From positions 1-13,080 of the forward strand of contig CADBKS010000093.1 in NCBI GenBank assembly GCA_902795255.1: a DNA stretch of 13,080 nucleotides. Reading direction: 5' to 3'. The stretch is from an uncultured Chloroflexota bacterium. Its GTDB lineage: Bacteria > Chloroflexota > Anaerolineae > Anaerolineales > Anaerolineaceae. The notes under the pieces are model-generated. The model had not been told where the DNA came from. It was given only the letters and a program-made list of their open reading frames with translations, and did no database searches. This document shows positions 12,787 through 13,080 of this stretch, one piece after another. The first letter of the stretch is position 1, and the number at the start of each line of letters is the position of its first letter. The translations under genes and the position numbers were made by a program.

Positions 12787-12872
12787 AGAGGCTTGTGCAT
12801 GGCAGCCGAAGGTGAGGCTTCTGCCGGTCCCCGGGCCGGTGCTTTGCTGCTGAGCAAAAACAGCGTGACCGG
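12787..12872 (+). repeat. Dispersed structured element, copy B
   Basis: Core GGCAGCCGAAGGTGAG (12801-12816). The flanks AGAGGCTT (12787-12794) and AGGCTTCT (12815-12822) pair over 8 bp with two G-U pairs on +, at the same position relative to the core as in copy A but with different bases. CCGGTC/GACCGG (12824-12829/12867-12872) and TTTGCT/AGCAAA (12843-12848/12853-12858) form further helices. An alternative hairpin, GGCA..GAAG/CTTC..TGCC (12801-12825), competes with the first stem. No coding region is credible on either strand. Confidence 0.4.
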
Positions 12873-12879
12873 ATCTTTA

Positions 12880-12907
12880 TTGCGTCCGGGCATTTTTATC
12901 TTATAAT
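12880..12907 (+). promoter_or_regulatory. Promoter without an assigned gene
   Basis: TTGCGT (12880-12885), a 16-nt spacer and a perfect TATAAT (12902-12907). Transcription would start near 12914 and run through copy C of the dispersed element to the window end. Confidence 0.55.
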
Positions 12908-12913
12908 TCAGAA

Positions 12914-13080
12914 AGGGTATCCGCCATAAAATACGGATGAATCTTGTTAAGAGGAGCGGGTACACAAATAAATCTGTCGTCTCAGACACCTGTATTCGGG
13001 GTGCCCGGGCAGTCGGAAGTGAGCTCTTACGGTAGAAAAAATGCGGCCGGCCCGGAAAACGGCGGCTTCGGATGAAAGAT
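12914..13080 (+). ncRNA. Candidate structured RNA or long leader, with copy C of the dispersed element
   Basis: This stretch downstream of the promoter at 12880-12907 has no credible gene but folds well: ATCCG/CGGAT (12919-12923/12934-12938); an outer stem TAAGAG/CTCTTA (12948-12953/13024-13029) enclosing CGGGTAC/GTGCCCG (12957-12963/13001-13007, one G-U) and TCTG/CAGA (12973-12976/12983-12986). The conserved core GGCAGTCGGAAGTGAG (13008-13023) lies between the inner and outer stems, as in copies A and B where the inner part is short. It may be a small RNA or the 5' leader of a gene beyond the window. No terminator is seen before the end. No known RNA family was recognised. Confidence 0.35.

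Noticed and set aside
12750..12989. 79-codon minus frame in the gap after tRNA-Gly
   Set aside because: It runs across repeat copy B and a promoter, has no ribosome site, and its composition is not protein-like.
12997..13006. CGGGGTGCCC resembling the opening of a TPP riboswitch
   Set aside because: The required CUGAGA and the second conserved arm are absent.
13072..13080. ATG AAA GAT at the window end as a gene start
   Set aside because: No ribosome site and only three codons visible.
1..13080. CRISPR arrays, toxin-antitoxin pairs, phage structural genes, intact insertion sequences
   Set aside because: None visible on either strand.

Overview
The window looks like chromosomal DNA of a Bacillota bacterium, probably a gut-type clostridium. 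The support is strong AGGAGG-type ribosome sites, sigma-A-like promoters, and a GC-rich housekeeping backbone interrupted by an AT-richer accessory block. A Christensenellales-like host is only a guess from style; no taxonomic marker gene is present.

Layout. (1) 1-884: the C-terminal half of a MATE efflux transporter on +. Its expected N-terminal half is replaced, upstream of about 140, by unrelated DNA that reads on the minus strand as the start of a membrane protein, so there is a junction or chimera here. (2) 905-1070: promoter, tRNA-Ser(UGA) and terminator. (3) 1071-4292: an AT-richer block directly behind the tRNA with five small monocistron-like + genes: S51 dipeptidase, two paralogous GNAT acetyltransferases, an isochorismatase-family hydrolase and a miniature pyrophosphatase-like protein. 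A short motif (TGACAAAT or a variant) recurs at most gene boundaries and occurs inverted after the last gene. The block ends with possible insertion-sequence debris and a bidirectional terminator.

(4) 4337-9477: a compact minus-strand operon, read 9477 to 4337: an M16 peptidase with the zinc motif, an M16 partner lacking it, acpS, a beta-propeller lipoprotein and an M20 amidohydrolase. Junctions are 14 nt, a 4-nt overlap, a 4-nt overlap and 11 nt. The operon probably starts from an extended -10 promoter at 9700-9708 and carries a leader of about 215 nt with alternative pairings. (5) 9723-11957: a 744-residue GT-C-like membrane protein on minus. It is divergent from a small secreted six-cysteine protein (12074-12595, +), with face-to-face promoters between them. 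(6) 12630-12743: tRNA-Gly(UCC) with its promoter. (7) 12744-13080: no convincing gene, but a promoter and two strongly folded stretches.

The main unexplained signals are a 16-nt core, GGCAGYCGRARGTGAG, found three times and only between genes (9522, 12801, 13008), each copy next to a foldable stem, and the cassette-like organisation of the five accessory genes. Both are described from sequence alone; no database search was possible.
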